Shown here piece after piece: positions 63,768-64,000 of a stretch of DNA of 64,000 nt. The notes below the pieces were generated by a model, which saw only the letters and a list, made by a program, of their open reading frames with translations, ran no database searches and had not been told where the DNA came from. This DNA comes from Neocallimastix lanati (nom. inval.) (taxonomy: Eukaryota; Neocallimastigomycota; Neocallimastigomycetes; Neocallimastigales; Neocallimastigaceae). Within the stretch, counting starts at the first letter, position 1. Every line of letters begins with the position of its first letter. The DNA lies in the NCBI GenBank assembly GCA_016946835.1, contig JACVTC010000022.1:1319001-1383000 (forward strand), in the 5' to 3' direction. Position numbers and translations under genes: made by a program.

Positions 63768-64000
63768 TTTGTTTAAAAAAATATAAAAAAAAAAAAAAAA
63801 GAATTCTTTTTTTTATATTATTAATTTTGATAGTATATTTATAAAAAATATTAAAGAAAACCTAAAAGCAAAGTAAAACAAAACAAAAAATGATAGCAAT
63901 TATAAAATAATAATATTTTTTTTTTAAATTATTACTGTATGCAATGCACACATAACTTTTTTTTTAATAAAAAAAGAAAAAAAAAAAATAAGATGTTTAT
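63768..64000. other. AT-rich 3' flank
   Basis: Poly-A and poly-T runs only. It presumably contains the 3' UTR of the preceding gene. Confidence 0.6.

Noticed and set aside
1-64000. Mitochondrial or bacterial origin suggested by high AT
   Set aside because: Spliced nuclear genes, LINEs with A-tails, a CBM1 xylanase and nuclear-envelope and SUMO genes show nuclear fungal DNA.

Overview
The window is nuclear DNA from a very AT-rich eukaryote, most likely an anaerobic gut fungus (Neocallimastigomycota). The evidence is: intergenic DNA that is almost only A and T with runs of 20-40 identical bases; GT-AG introns; typically fungal protein families (Siz/PIAS SUMO ligase, Nur1/DUF2418 nuclear-envelope protein, fungal hexokinase); and a secreted GH10 xylanase with a CBM1 and a long KTLPN-repeat linker, a layout known from Neocallimastix xylanases. 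The genus cannot be fixed from the sequence.

Layout. 1-253: SINE-like element cut by the window edge. 3119-4954 (+): orphan protein with about seven membrane segments and a Ser/Pro-rich repeat tail. 6105-10250 (-): three 5'-truncated or internally deleted LINE copies joined head to tail. 11137-12971 (-): hexokinase, two exons. 12972-18114: AT-rich DNA with two long 7-bp satellite arrays. 18115-18336: second SINE-like element. 23477-27802 (+): membrane-anchored SH3 protein, two exons, with a 28/84-residue higher-order repeat. 30110-31091 (+): old LINE relic. 31428-36470 (-): a nearly full-length but frameshifted APE-type LINE followed by a second LINE fragment. 36975-37340 (-): scrambled LINE piece. 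37975-40446 (-): GH10 xylanase with CBM1. 45366-50874 (-): nine-exon SUMO E3 ligase (SAP, PINIT, SP-RING, SUMO-interacting motif, poly-Asn tail). 53007-about 54583 (+): seven-exon Nur1-like nuclear rim protein, transcribed away from the SUMO ligase. 58338-61137: Mutator-like DNA transposon with terminal inverted repeats, a perfect 9-bp target-site duplication and a decayed FLYWCH/MULE transposase. 63252-63767 (+): small basic protein of unknown function.

How the parts relate. Hexokinase and xylanase fit a plant-fibre degrader: xylan is cut outside the cell and hexoses enter glycolysis. The SUMO ligase and the Nur1-like protein are neighbours, and in yeast Nur1 is reported to be regulated by SUMO, so the pairing may be functional. 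The repeat fraction is dominated by one LINE lineage. Its 3' end (GTCTA followed by an A-tail) recurs on the SINE-like elements, which suggests the LINE machinery moves them. I found no rRNA, tRNA, CRISPR array or viral gene. No wholly new system is evident; the most original signals are the shared LINE/SINE tail, the tail-to-head LINE arrays and the higher-order repeat in the SH3 protein.
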